Assembly (NCBI GenBank): GCA_033557465.1
Contig: CM066036.1
Location: 587,657,574-587,721,573 of the forward strand
DNA length: 64,000 nucleotides
Source of the DNA: Ichthyophis bannanicus
Lineage: Eukaryota > Chordata > Amphibia > Gymnophiona > Ichthyophiidae
Direction of reading: 5' to 3'
Position numbers and translations under genes: made by a program. Positions 10,500-21,612 of the stretch are shown here, piece after piece (positions within the stretch are counted from its first letter, which is position 1; every line of letters starts with the position of its first letter). A model generated the notes under the pieces. That model made no database searches, was not told the DNA's origin, and worked only from the letters and a program-made list of their open reading frames with translations.

Positions 10500-12060
10500 G
10501 GGCTAGGGGGGCACTAGGACTGGAAATGGGCTGTTACGGGGGGGGGGAATCTTGGACTGCATATGGGCTGTGACGAGGGGGGGAAGCTTGGACTGCATAT
10601 TGGCTGTGACAGAGGGGGCAGGAAAGCTTGGACTGCATATGGGCTGTGATGAGGGGAAGCTTGGACTGCATATGGGCTGTGATGGGAGGGGGGAGAAAGC
10701 TTGGACTGCATATGGGCTGTGACAGAGGGGGAGGGAAGCTTGGACTGGAAATGGGCTGTAATGGGGGGGAAGCTTGGACTAGAAATGGGCTGTAATGGGG
10801 GGAAGCTTAGACTGGAAATGGGCTCTGATGGGGGGAGCTTGGACTGGAAATGGGCTGTAATGGAAGGGTAAGCTGGGACTGGAAATGGGCTGTGATTGGG
10901 TGGGGCTGGGACTGGAAATGGGCTGTGAATGGGGGGGGGGGCTAGGACTGGAAATGAGCTGTGATGGGGGAAGTTTGGACTGGAAATGGGCTATAATGGG
11001 AGGGTAAGCTGGGTCTGAAATTGGCTGTGATTGAGGGGGCTAGGAATTTAAATGAGCTGTGATGGGGGGCTAGGACTGGAAATGGGTTAATGGGGAGCTG
11101 AAATAGGACTGAAAACGGGCTGATGAGGGGCTGGAATAGGACTGGAAATTGGCTGTGATGGGGAGGGAAAGCTTGGAATGGAAATGGGCTGTGATGGGGG
11201 GCTAGGACTGGAAATGGGCTGTGATGGGAGGCTAAGCTGTGACTGGAAATGGGCTGATGGGGGGAGCTTAGACTGGAAATGGACTGATGGGGGCTGGAAT
11301 AGGACTGGAAATGGGCTGATGGGAAGGGTTAAGACTGGAAATAGGCTGATGAGGGAGCTTGGACTGCAAATGGGCTGGAATAGGACTGGAAATGGACTAA
11401 TGGGGGCTGGAATAGGACTGGAAATGTGCTGATGGGAAGGGCTAAGACTGGAAATGGGCTGATGGGGAGCTTGGACTGCAAATGGACTGGAATAGGACTG
11501 GGAATGGACTGATAGGGGCTGGAATAGGACTGGAAATGGGCTGAATGGGGGCTGGATTAGGACTGGAAATTGGATGATGGAGGGAACTTGGACTGGAAAT
11601 GTGCTGATGGGAAGGGCTAAGACTGGAAATGGGCTGATGGGGAGCTTGGACTGCAAATGGACTGGAATAGGACTGGGAATGGACTGATAGGGGCTGGAAT
11701 AGGACTGGAAATGGGCTGAATGGGGGCTGGATTAGGACTGGAAATTGGATGATGGAGGGAATTTGGACTGGAAATGGGCTGATGGGGGGGTCTGGAATAG
11801 GACTGGAAATGGGCTGATGGGAAGGGATAAGACTGGAAATGGGCTGATGGGGGAGCTTGGACTGCAAATAGGTTGGAATAGAACTGGAAATAGCTGATGG
11901 GGGAATAGGACTGGAAAAAGATGATGGGGGAATAGGACTGGAAGTGGACTGATGGGACCTGGAATAGGGCTGGAAATGGGCTGATGGGGAGCTGGAATGG
12001 GACTGGTAAGGAGCATAAGGGGGGCTAGGACTGGAAATGAGCTGATGTGGGGGCCTGGGA
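10500..12060. repeat. minisatellite, GGACTGGAAATGGGCTGTGATGGGG type
   Basis: About 1.5 kb of tandem units of 25-45 bp with the core GGACTGGAAATGGGCTG and a variable G-rich linker. The first third uses GCTTGGACTGCATATGGGCTGTGA; later units use AATAGGACTGGAAATGGGCTGATGG. A longer higher-order unit of about 190-200 bp is duplicated around 11440-11830. The long Pro/Ser-rich minus-strand frames are by-products of the repeat. Confidence 0.92.
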
Positions 12061-12688
12061 GAATGGGATTAGAAGGGAGCAGATGCTGGGTGGATCTAGA
12101 ACTAGAAGGAGCTGATTTTGGGGGAGGACTAGAAGTGGATGGGGAATGAGGATGGAGAAAGGAAAAGATATTTTGTGTGGGAGGGAAGAAAAATCTACAA
12201 TTGGCGGGGTATTGGGAGAATAAGTGGGGATTGAGAATGGAAGGGTGAAACGAGTGGATGATAAAGGAATAAAGAAAGAAATGGGGGAAAGATCAGTATG
12301 TTAAAGCAGATCTAGATTTTTTCCATTCTCTCTCTATAAGAGAGAAGAAAGGACAAATGGACAGCTCGCAGAAGACACAGAGAAACCAAAAGAAAGTGAC
12401 TGGAACAATTGCCACTGAAAAATAAAATGTCCAAACAAAAAGGTAGAAGAATACTTTTTATTTTGAATTTATTAACTGGAATATGTTTATTTATTTATTT
12501 ATTTATTTACATTTCTTATATACCGCACTATTTGCGATCAGCGCAGTTTACATAAAAACAAACAGTATCCGACAATAAACTATAGTCAGGTCATTACAAT
12601 GAACAGGAGCAATCAACTTGGATAACAGGGGAAACTATCTACATGTGCGGAACATTGAAATAGGTAACTATATACATGTGAGATGGAG

Positions 12689-14971
12689 TTATTGTGCGTT
12701 GATCATACATGGTGGCTGGGATTCGGGGGAGTCTGTGAGGTATTTAATAAAGAGGAGGTGTTTTAAGGCCTTCCTGAACTGGCTCAGGTTGGGGATGGCT
12801 CTGATGTATGGTGGTAGGGAGTTCCAGAGACTTGGGGCACTTAGACTAAAGGCTCTGTTTGATGTTACTTTGGAGCATTTTGTCATGTCTCTCGGTATCG
12901 CTAGCATGTTGGCTACTGCGGTTCTTCTTAGCCTGTTGGTTGTGGGTGGTTGGATGAGGTCACATAGTGACGAGGAGGAGAGTCCCTTGATAGCCTTGAA
13001 TGTCATCACTAAGGTCTTGAAGCTAATCCTGGCTTGAATGGGGAGCCAGTGCAGCTGCTTCAGGAGGGGTGTGATATGCTCTCTCCTTGGTGCTCCGAAG
13101 AGGATTCGCGCTGCACTGTTCATGGCGAGTTGTAAGGGATGTAAGGTTGCCTGAGGGAGTCCTTGTAGGATGGCGTTTGAATAATCAAAATGAGGGATGA
13201 TGAGGGCTTGATAGATGGTGCGGAAGTCGCTCAGTTCGAGTAGGGGGCGTATGTGTCTGAGGGATCTGATCTTGAAGTAGATCGCTCTTACTGTTTTGGC
13301 TATGTGCTGCTTCATGTTGAGGTTCTGATCCAAGGTGACTCCGAGATACCGTATAGCTGATTTTACTTGCAACTCGGCGTTGTCCACTTCCAAGTGGCTA
13401 GGTGGTGTAAACTCAGGATTTCTGGAGATGAACAGGACCTCCGTTTTCTTATGTTGGATACGCAGATTTTGGGAGAGGAGCCATTCGGATATTGCGTTGA
13501 AACACTTAGTTAGTGGGGTGAGGTCCGGGCAGTCCAGGGATATTGGCAGGTACAGTAGGACATCGTCTGCGTATATCATACAACTCACGTTGAACGATCT
13601 AATGATGTTACAAATGGGTTGGATATAGATGTTAAACATAAGTGATGATAGGGAGGATCCTTGAGGGACTCCTTGACTTTGTAGGAATGGCTCGGATGTG
13701 GTTCCATTTGCTCGGACGTGTTGCCATCTTCCAGACAGGTAAGACCTGCACCACTCCAGAGCTGTTTCGGTAATGCCTTTCTCTCTTAGCCGAATCAGGA
13801 GAATCTCGTGGCGGACTGAGTCGAAGGCTGCAGCTATATCTAAAAAGATGAGTGCGAAACCTGTACGTGAGTTGTCAATGCCTGAGATTATGGTGTTGAA
13901 AAGAGTAGTGAGTAGTGTTTCTACTCCATGTGACTCTCTGAATCCGTGTTGCGATGAATCTAGAGGTGCGTTGGTGTCCACATGATCTTGTAGCTGCCTG
14001 TAGACTATCTTTTCAATGATTTTAGCGAGCATCGGGATGCTGGATATGGGTCTGTAGGACTCGACCTTTTGAGGGTCTAATTTAGTGTCCTTAAGCAGCG
14101 GTCTAACGGAGGTCTGTTTGAGCGTGGATGGGAAAGACCCGATGCTAAAAGATAGTCCTATCATTTTAGCCAAGATTGGGGCAAGGTCGGATTGCAGATC
14201 TTTTATCCAGAATGCTGGACATGGGTCTGAGTATGCAGTGGAAGTATTTAGGGTAGCGATGGTGTCTTCAATAGTTCTCTTAGATGGTGTGGTAAAGGTA
14301 GTTAGATACGCAGAGCATACTTGAGCATCAGGGGGGTCCGGTATCACCATTTTATCAGTCTTGCATAGTTTCGATTGCATAAAGACAGCAAAATCCTGCG
14401 GGTGTATAGTTCCTGGGTGCTCCGGGGTCGGTTCTTTGGCAAGAGATTTGACCAGGTTGAAGAGGTCGTGCGGCTTGTTTAATGAACGTTTCAGGGTGTC
14501 TGTGTGATGTTGTTTCATCTTGTCTGTAACAGCCCTGCGATGTGTGTGTAGGTGTTGGGTGTATGCTGCTTGGTCACTGCTGGTACATGATTTCCTCCAG
14601 CGCTTTTCCAATCTCCGTAGAAGGGTTAGTGACGCCCTTAGGTCGGCCATGAACCATGGTGCGGATGGTCTTTTATTTGGGGCTTTAGTTGTGGGGGGAC
14701 GGATTGCGATAGCGCTGAGTTTGCTGTTCCATGTGGAAATTAGGACATCTAGGTCTTGTGAGGTCATGTCAAGGAGAGTGTTTGTTTCAGCCAGGATGCG
14801 TTCTTTGTTAAACGGGTGAAAGCTTCTGGCAGTTGAGATTGTGTTCGTACGTGAGTTCGTACTGGGCCTTTGTGACTTGATGGGGGTCGGAATCTGGAAG
14901 GAGATGAGCTTGTGATCCGACCATGGAACTGCTGTTAATGATAACGTGATGTTTTGTGCTTGTTGAAGCAC
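12689..14971 (-). CDS. L2-type ORF2: reverse transcriptase region
   Basis: The open frame of 760 residues starts within the endonuclease end (VPWSDHKLISFQI, with the SDH catalytic motif). It contains YRPISSIPMLAKIIEKIV, motif A in ALIFLDIAAAFDSVRHEIL, motif B in SQGVPQGSSLSSLMFNIYI, and the catalytic motif C MIYADDVLLYL. The L2-type thumb and tail follow, including HFDYSNAILQGLP, PRREHITPLLKQLHWLPIQARI and APSLWNSLPPYIR. All RT catalytic aspartates are present. The product would copy element RNA by target-primed reverse transcription. The copy lacks the endonuclease N-terminus, so it cannot be autonomous. Its start codon is internal and is not a real initiation site. Confidence 0.9.
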   Translation of the reverse strand: MLQQAQNITLSLTAVPWSDHKLISFQIPTPIKSQRPSTNSRTNTISTARSFHPFNKERILAETNTLLDMTSQDLDVLISTWNSKLSAIAIRPPTTKAPNKRPSAPWFMADLRASLTLLRRLEKRWRKSCTSSDQAAYTQHLHTHRRAVTDKMKQHHTDTLKRSLNKPHDLFNLVKSLAKEPTPEHPGTIHPQDFAVFMQSKLCKTDKMVIPDPPDAQVCSAYLTTFTTPSKRTIEDTIATLNTSTAYSDPCPAFWIKDLQSDLAPILAKMIGLSFSIGSFPSTLKQTSVRPLLKDTKLDPQKVESYRPISSIPMLAKIIEKIVYRQLQDHVDTNAPLDSSQHGFRESHGVETLLTTLFNTIISGIDNSRTGFALIFLDIAAAFDSVRHEILLIRLREKGITETALEWCRSYLSGRWQHVRANGTTSEPFLQSQGVPQGSSLSSLMFNIYIQPICNIIRSFNVSCMIYADDVLLYLPISLDCPDLTPLTKCFNAISEWLLSQNLRIQHKKTEVLFISRNPEFTPPSHLEVDNAELQVKSAIRYLGVTLDQNLNMKQHIAKTVRAIYFKIRSLRHIRPLLELSDFRTIYQALIIPHFDYSNAILQGLPQATLHPLQLAMNSAARILFGAPRREHITPLLKQLHWLPIQARISFKTLVMTFKAIKGLSSSSLCDLIQPPTTNRLRRTAVANMLAIPRDMTKCSKVTSNRAFSLSAPSLWNSLPPYIRAIPNLSQFRKALKHLLFIKYLTDSPESQPPCMINAQ

Positions 14972-15281
14972 TGTTTGTGGGGCGAATATCAGGTTGAGAA
15001 TGTTGCCCTCTGTGTGTGGGTACTTGTACCAACTGGGTGTATCCCAGGATATCTAGGGCTTCTATGAAGGCGTCTGCTTGATTGTCCTGTAGGGATGGCA
15101 AGTTGAAATCACCTAGGATCCAATTTGGTCTATGTGGAACATGGGTATTGGATGCTAGGTTTATGATATTGGAGAGGTTGTCTGGATCAGCAGAAGGCGC
15201 TCTATAAATAAGGTTTATGGAGCAGGAGTGGTTGGATATAGATACTGTTTCAAGGGTATTGATGCTGTTGGCTTCTACCAT
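14808..15281 (-). pseudogene. L2-type endonuclease fragment
   Basis: A 157-residue frame reads INLIYRAPSADPDNLSN and WILGDFNLPSLQDNQADAFIEALDILGYTQLVQVPTHRG, the middle of an APE endonuclease with an intact GDFN motif. It then shifts frame near 14970 against the RT frame. The endonuclease N-terminus is missing at the truncation point. Confidence 0.85.
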
Positions 15282-15297
15282 TTTGAATTGAAGGTCA

Positions 15298-16000
15298 GGT
15301 CTGGGAAGTGTGTAATGCTAACATCTGTATTGCAAGAGGAAATTAATTTATAGTTTTATTTCTCCAGTGTTGTACATTTCATGTTTGGCTTTTGGGGTTC
15401 CCAATTTAATTATTATCTTCCTATTTCTAAATTGTGATCCCTTGTTCTTTGTGTGGTGACGGTCTATGTTCTGCATGTGTAACTGAGCTCAGGTATTCTG
15501 TTCATGTAGTTTCTATTTGACAGTCCCACTTAATCTTTTATCTTTATACAAACATTTGCTATACTGCTTGAATCAAAAGACATACAGCGGTGTACAATAC
15601 AAAAATCAAATGACTGCTGGGGTGAGAACTTGTTCTCTTTCTCCCAGTGAGATGTATTGGTATTCTCTGAGATGTATTGGTTGAATATTTGCAGTGTTGC
15701 CTTTTTGATAGGTAGGGTTTGGTGCTTTGTGAGTCCTGGTAGTGCTGTTATGATACGGTGGGTTTGCTATGGGTTCTAAATGGTCAGTGTTTATAGTACT
15801 TCCTAATGGGCCTGGAGGTTGGCACTGGAATATAGTTATTTAGAAATCTGGTAGTCTTTCGTTATCCAGATGCTCATTAAGAGGCATGTTTATTAAAAGT
15901 GCATTATGCAACTATTTATGCAAATGAAAATCCTTATGCAAATGAGGCCCCGCAATGAATCTCCGCACATGGCCCTGCACCCCCCATTGGGCCGCCCCTG
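15298..16000. other. right part of hAT copy 2
   Basis: Non-coding. It matches the reverse complement of 329-960 almost throughout, with several small indels, and ends in the hAT terminus GGGCCGCCCCTG. ATGCAAATGAGGCC-type text repeats near the end and may be subterminal transposase-binding sequence. Confidence 0.75.
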
Positions 16001-17305
16001 ATTGTCCTCTCTTGGTTTAGGGACTCTGCCCTGTTCCGGTTCTCATCTTATCTCTCCCATCACTCTTTCAGTGTTTCTTCTGGTAGTTCCTCCTCTACTT
16101 GCTATCCCATTCTCAGTTGGTGTATTCAAGGGATCTTTTCTTGGCCCTCTTCTTTTCTCTCTCCACACCCAGTCCCTTGGTGCTCTTATCTCCTCCCATG
16201 GATTTCAGCATCATTTTTATGCTGATGATTCTCAGATCTATTTTTCTACACATGATTGTCTCTGACACTCCAGTTTCGCATCTCTGTCTGCTTGTTTGAT
16301 GTCGCTACCTGGATGTCTCACCGCCATTTGAAATTAAACATGCCCAAAACTGAACTTCTTATTTTCCTACTAAACCTTCCTCCCCTCTTCCTCCATTTAT
16401 CTCTGTGGATAACACTCTTCTACTTCCTGTTTCCTCAGTCCTCAACCTTGGGGTTATCTTTGACCCCTCCCTTTCCTTCTCCTTACATATCCAACAGATA
16501 GATAAAACCTGTCGTTTCTTTCTTTATAATATTAACATAATTTGACCCTTCCTTTCTGAACACACTACTAAAAACAAAAAAAGCACCCCACCTGCAGAAA
16601 AGCAGCACTCTCTACCTTCTCTTTTTTTGTGTGAACACACTACTAAGACACTTGTCCACTCTATAATTACTTCCCATCTCGACTATTGCAACCTCCTTCT
16701 TGCTGGTCTCCCTCTTAGCCACCTTTCTCCCCTTCAATCTGTTCAGAACTCTGTTGCACAACTAATTTTTCACCAGCTCGATATTCTCATATAACCCCTC
16801 TTCTCAAATCACTTAATTGGCTTCCCTTCCATTTCCGTATCCAATTCAAGCTTCTCCTTCTGACCTATAAGTGCATTCACCCTTCTGCTCCTTTCTACCT
16901 TTTCTCTCTCCCTCCAGCCCTCCTCGTGAACTCTGCTCTTCTTCTGGCTTGCATCTCTCTTTGCTCTTTTCTTCCACTACCATCTCCAGACTTTGGTCCT
17001 TTTACCTTGCTGCTCTTTATGCCTGGAACAAACTCCCTGAGTCTGTACATCAGGCTTCATCTCTGTCCCTTTTCAAGTCCATGCTTGAAAAAGGCTCACC
17101 TCTTTCAAGCTGGCTTTCGGATCCTGACCCCCTTTTTCCTTGTATCTCCTTACCCTCCCTTTCCCCTTATTCTTATCCTTTGTCTTGTGTGTCTTAATTA
17201 GATTGTAAGATCTCATGAGCAGGGACTGTCTCTATCTATGTTTCTACAGTGCTGCATATGCCTTGTAGCGTTTTATAAATGATTAGTAGTAATAGATTCC
17301 AAGAG
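16001..17305 (+). pseudogene. L2 LINE ORF2, 3' segment (host element A)
   Basis: Directly after the hAT duplication the L2 RT resumes, with a [29 protein letters not shown] block (motif B) and [14 protein letters not shown] (motif C, YADD intact). The thumb and tail follow in several frames: WMSHRHLKLNMPKTELLIF, LDYCNLLLAGLPLSHLSP, PLLKSLNWLPFHFRIQFK-like text and LYAWNKLPESVHQASSLSLFKSMLEK. The UTR ends with GCAGGGACTGTCTCTATC and TTTTATAAATGATTAGTAGT. Many frameshifts make it inactive. An extra block at about 16555-16630 disturbs the thumb. Confidence 0.88.
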
Positions 17306-19231
17306 ACTTCTCCTCAATCAATCAATCACCAGAGAAAAGCTACTACAGCTGAGCCCTACCGGAGGCAGTAGAAGGATAAGTACTGATTTAAATTGTGCAC
17401 ACCACTATTACATTTGAGCTCAAATATGTTCAGAGACTGGGGGAAAGTTGGAGAAATTGTTACTTAAATGCTTATTGTCACCTGTTATTATTAAAAACTT
17501 AAATATTTCTTTACCAACACATTGGGAAGTTACTTAGTCACTATAGTTGCCTTGTAGTAATTGCCTGGTACAACTCATTAGTTCTCATACCAACCAACAC
17601 ACAAACTCCCACCACTGCATGATAACACATGACCACCCCTTGATTGTTTGCTGTGAGACCGCTTTGATTGTAGGATAAGGCGGTATATAAATGACGTTAA
17701 ATAAAAAAAAAAACCTGAGATGTCCTTAAGCTTTATCCATATTTTCTGTGTTCCCCTATAGGGGTATTCCAGCCAGAAGGTAGAGTTCTGATTCCCCTGT
17801 CATACCCTTGGAAGGGTTGGATAGTGCTAACATTACCCTCAATTGTGAGACACCCTTAAAAGGGAATACCTGGACTATCTTGCCCTTGGGTGGGGATGGA
17901 AACATTACCTTATGTCTATTATCTGCACAGGACAGGTGTGATTCCCAGTCATTCATGCCTTGTTGGTGCAGAAATAAAAAATGTCACTAACTGACCCGAG
18001 CTCAGTACAAATCTGCCTTTCAATAAAATGGGACCACCTCTGAAAGATTACAAAGATGTTTTTCAAGATCTAGAACATTTCTCAAGTGAGCACAAAATTG
18101 AACCAGACAGTGCTAAAGACCCTCCATTGCATGATCCATGCAAACAGATAGACTAGCTAAAAAAATATCTAGGAAGGAAAAACTAGATGTCATTATTATA
18201 GCCAGGGTTCTCTCTACTTGCTTGGGCAAACTCCTTGAAAGTGACAAGACCCATACACCTTCAAGTGACTGGAGCTCCCTTGGGCTTAACACCTCAGACC
18301 TGCAAACAGAGTTCTGATAATGGGACTAGCCAACACCGGGAGGCCTTGAAGCAGAGAATTAATTGTCGCAGCTGTCCAGAGTATGCCCCTCAGCCAAACA
18401 AAAGTGCTCCAATTTCTTTCCTAGGACCCCTAGGCAAAGGAATAATTAGAACTCTGCAAGCAGTTTTTAAAACAACAACATGATTTTTTACCAAATGGCA
18501 GCCACTTAAATTTAATAAAAGTCAGTGAATTGATATTCTTAAAACAGCAATGCTGTTACAAAAAGTAAAATATTGGGTTAAACGGAGAATGAGCTGGTAT
18601 AAATGTCCATGCCTATATTTTTCAAGTATGCACGTAAATAATAGTATTCAATAATCAAATAGGCGTAGTTGCTTGTATCATCCATGCTGCGCCCAAACTC
18701 CACCCGTGTGCACACCCATGGTAAAAGTATGTACCATGCATAGAAGGAACATACATTTATGCTAGTTGGTCATTTAAGAGATCATTTACATGCAGACATG
18801 GCCACTTATGCATGCAAATGACTGAAGTACAGATATTTGCGCACGTATTTGGCATCTACAGCAAATGAAATATTTTGCTTAATATTTTCTTCAGAAGGTA
18901 TCAAATTAATCCTATTCAAAACAGCAGTAGTTTCTCAATGGGAGCATGAGAAAATCACTCTGAGCTTGAGAAATGACACACTGTGTTGGAAAATACATTC
19001 CACACCTGAGTTACAATTCCTCACTTCTGAGTGATCTTTCAGTGGGAAGCAAGCTAATATTCTTTCTGACCAAATGAAACAACTTATTTCCAGTGTTGGT
19101 ACTTTGGCATACTGCGGCATGAAAAATTGAGTATTCGATGGATGCTTTTAAGCGAGGAGCAAGAGTAATATCACAGAAAGAAGGAAAACCTGTAACCACA
19201 TCTAAATCACCCCTGAGTAGAGAAAGCAACT
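17306..19231. other. unassigned stretch
   Basis: No gene is recognisable. At 17640-17712 there is a LINE/SINE-like 3' end (GCGGTATATAAATGACGTTA followed by an A run). The region 18600-18850 resembles the MITE-like text at 22290-22620. The remainder looks unique and AT-rich. Confidence 0.45.
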
Positions 19232-21612
19232 ATACTGCCAGGTATCTCTCTCAACATATCAAAAGTGACTTCATGGCTCTGGGACAGAGGGTGAAGCAGA
19301 TAGGTTCACAGGTGGTGTTCTCTTCAATCCTACCTGGTGAAGGTAAAACCCGAGGTAGAGAAGCTCATATCCTGGAGATGAATGCATGGCTGTGTGAATG
19401 GCATCATCAAGAGCATTTTGGTTTCCTGGACCATGGGATGATTTTCCAAGGGCTATCAAGAAGAAATGGCATCCACCTATAAAAGAAGGGTCAAAGTGTC
19501 TTCTGCTGCAGTTTGGCTAACCTACTGAAGAGGGCTTTAAACTAGATTCATTGAGGAAAGAAAGCCCCCAGGTAAGTGAAATATTAAATACCTCTGTAGA
19601 GATGGGTAAAAGGGGCAACATCTGGAAAGCGGTGTGTATAAATGCCCGTAGCAAGGGAAATAATATCCCAGATGTTGAGGCTTTAATGGAAGAGGCTGAC
19701 TTGGATTTACTTGTGATTACAGAGACATGGTTCACAGACAACCATAACTGGGATGTAATTATACCAGGCTATACTTTTATTCAGGAGGGACAGGGTAGGA
19801 AGAAGTGGAGGAAGAGTGGCACTATATGTAAAACATAGTATTACGCTATAGAATTACAGGGCTTAAAAGGGAGCACTTTTATGTTAAACTAGAAAGAGGG
19901 AAAGGGAAATCCATTTGCTTTGGTGTGCTATACAGATCTTCCTCACAGGGAGAAGAAATAGACAGGGATTTAATAGAAGACATATGCAGTATTGCCATCT
20001 AGATGTAAGGAGATCCTAGATTCTCTACAGGGAGAACTATTCTGGCAACTGGTAACAGAACCCACATGTGAAAGGGCCATACTGGACTTACTAATGGGGG
20101 AACTGTTTCTGATGTCATAGTGGGAGATCATCTCTCATCAGTGATCACCAGATGGTGTGGTTCAGTATTAGGACTAGGGCTGATAAAATCCATTCAAAAG
20201 TGATGGTCTTAGACTTTAGGAAACTAACTTTGCCAAGATGGGATAATACCTCAAGGTTATGTTAGTGGGATGGGAACAGCTGGGGGGATATAGCAAAGCA
20301 ATGGGTAAAACTGAAAGGGGATATTTTCAGGGCAACAAACGTCTTTGTTAGAAAGGTAAATAAATGTAAAAGGAAAAGGAGGCCACTATGTTCTCAAAAG
20401 AAGTATCTGAAGAAGTGAAGGAAAAAAGGGTGACCTTCATAAAATACAAAAGATCTTAGAGAAAGGAAGACAAGCATCTATATTTGGAAAAAAACTTAGA
20501 GAAGCTAGCAAAATAGTCAGGAAAGCAAAGATAAAAAAAAGAATTTCATTGCATTGACTAAAACATTTTTCAGATATGTTAATTAGAGGAGGAAGGGCAA
20601 AAGTGCTATTGTCAGACTGAAGGGTGAAGGTGAGGAATATGTAGAAGCTGATGAGGATAAAGTGGAATTGTTTAACAAATATTTCTGTTCTATGTTCACA
20701 GATGAAGAGCTAGGAGCAGGACCTCAGAAAATAACCACAAATAAGAACAAAAGCGACTGGGTCTTGAACGATTTTTAGAAGACTGTGTTTGTAAGGAATT
20801 GCAATGCAATGTGTTCCTTTACTCAGTGCTAACTCCTGGCTACCCAGAAGCTCCTGGGTTTTCTTGGCACTGTGACCTAAAGTAGATTGCCAGACCTTTC
20901 TTCCAAGGCAATAGAGGACTAAGTGGTACAGTGTAGGGGGTGAAATACTTCTGTCCACAAAAGAAGAGTGGATCCTGGTCGTGGCTGTTTCTGATGATCT
21001 TAAAGTGGCTTAACAGGTAGAAAAGGTGATGGCAAAAGCCAGAAGGATGCTTGGGTGAATAGTGAGAGAAATGGCCAACAGAAAAAAATGAGGTAATAAT
21101 GCCTCTGTAAAAGTCTCTGGTGCAACCTCAGTTGGAGTATTGCATACAATTCTGGAGGCCGCACCTTCAAAAGGATATAAACAAGATGGAGTCAGTGTGA
21201 TCTTCATTATAAAGCATATGAAAACAGACTTAAAGATCTTAATATGTATACACTAGAGGAAAGGTGGGATAGAGGAGATATGATAGAGATGTTTAAATAC
21301 CTCTGTGGGATAAATGCACAAGAGAAGAGCCTCTTTTGATTGAAAGCAAGCTCTGCTATGAGGGGACATAAGATGAGGGTGAAAGGGGATAGACTCAGGA
21401 GTAATATGCGGAAATATTTCTTTACGGAAAGAGTGATAGATGACATGGAATAGTCTACCAGTGGAGGCAGTAGAGACCAGGACAGTATCTGAATTAAAAA
21501 AAAAATATGGGACAAACATAGAAGATCTCTGAAGGAAAAAAAGGGGACTATTGTAGTTGATATGGAAGGGCAGACTAGATAGAACATATGCTCTCTTTCT
21601 GCTTTCATGTTT
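19232..21612 (+). pseudogene. CR1 deletion derivative, ORF1 end plus ORF2
   Basis: Homology to the full-length CR1 at 41512-46518 begins inside the ORF1 esterase domain (ACTGCCAGGTAT) and runs through FMALGQRVKQIGSQVVFSSILPGEG and the DHGMIFQGL block. The ORF2 endonuclease follows (KAVCINARSKGNNIPDVEALMEEADLDLLVITETWFTDNHNWDV) with many indels. The sequence then leaves the CR1 text near 20780 and rejoins it near 20930 at GEVLLSTKEERD-equivalent text. The RT core between those points, including motifs A to C, is missing and replaced by about 150 bp of unrelated DNA. The end is the usual CR1 tail near 21612. Confidence 0.87.

Larger units (their letters stand above)
12482..15297 (-). mobile_element. 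L2-type LINE (element B), 5'-truncated
   Basis: This LINE lies inside hAT copy 2, which lacks it at the matching site in copy 1. It starts at the right within the endonuclease and ends at the left in a TTTA tail preceded by ATGTAAACTGCGCTGATCGC-type text. The same 3' end, slightly diverged, forms the tail of the two SINE copies at 38822-39108 and 58777-59064. The coding part is much better preserved than that of L2 element A, so it is younger. Confidence 0.88.
10154..16000. mobile_element. hAT transposon (copy 2) with nested LINE
   Basis: The termini CAGGGCCGGCCC and GGGCCGCCCCTG are inverted with one mismatch, and the perfect 8-bp duplication ATTGTCCT occurs at 10146-10153 and 16001-16008. 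The flanking L2 reading frame rejoins across the element. Inside, in order: a palindrome (10228-10480), a large minisatellite (10500-12060), a purine-rich stretch shared with copy 1, an L2-type LINE on the minus strand (12482-15297), and about 700 bp shared with copy 1. No hAT transposase is present, so it is non-autonomous. Confidence 0.92.

Noticed and set aside
11087..12016. Pro/Ser-rich minus-strand open frames up to 189 residues
   Set aside because: They come from the GGACTGGAAATGGGCTG array.
12618..13037. A 139-residue plus-strand protein and others opposite the LINE B
   Set aside because: They are antisense to a well-conserved reverse transcriptase frame.
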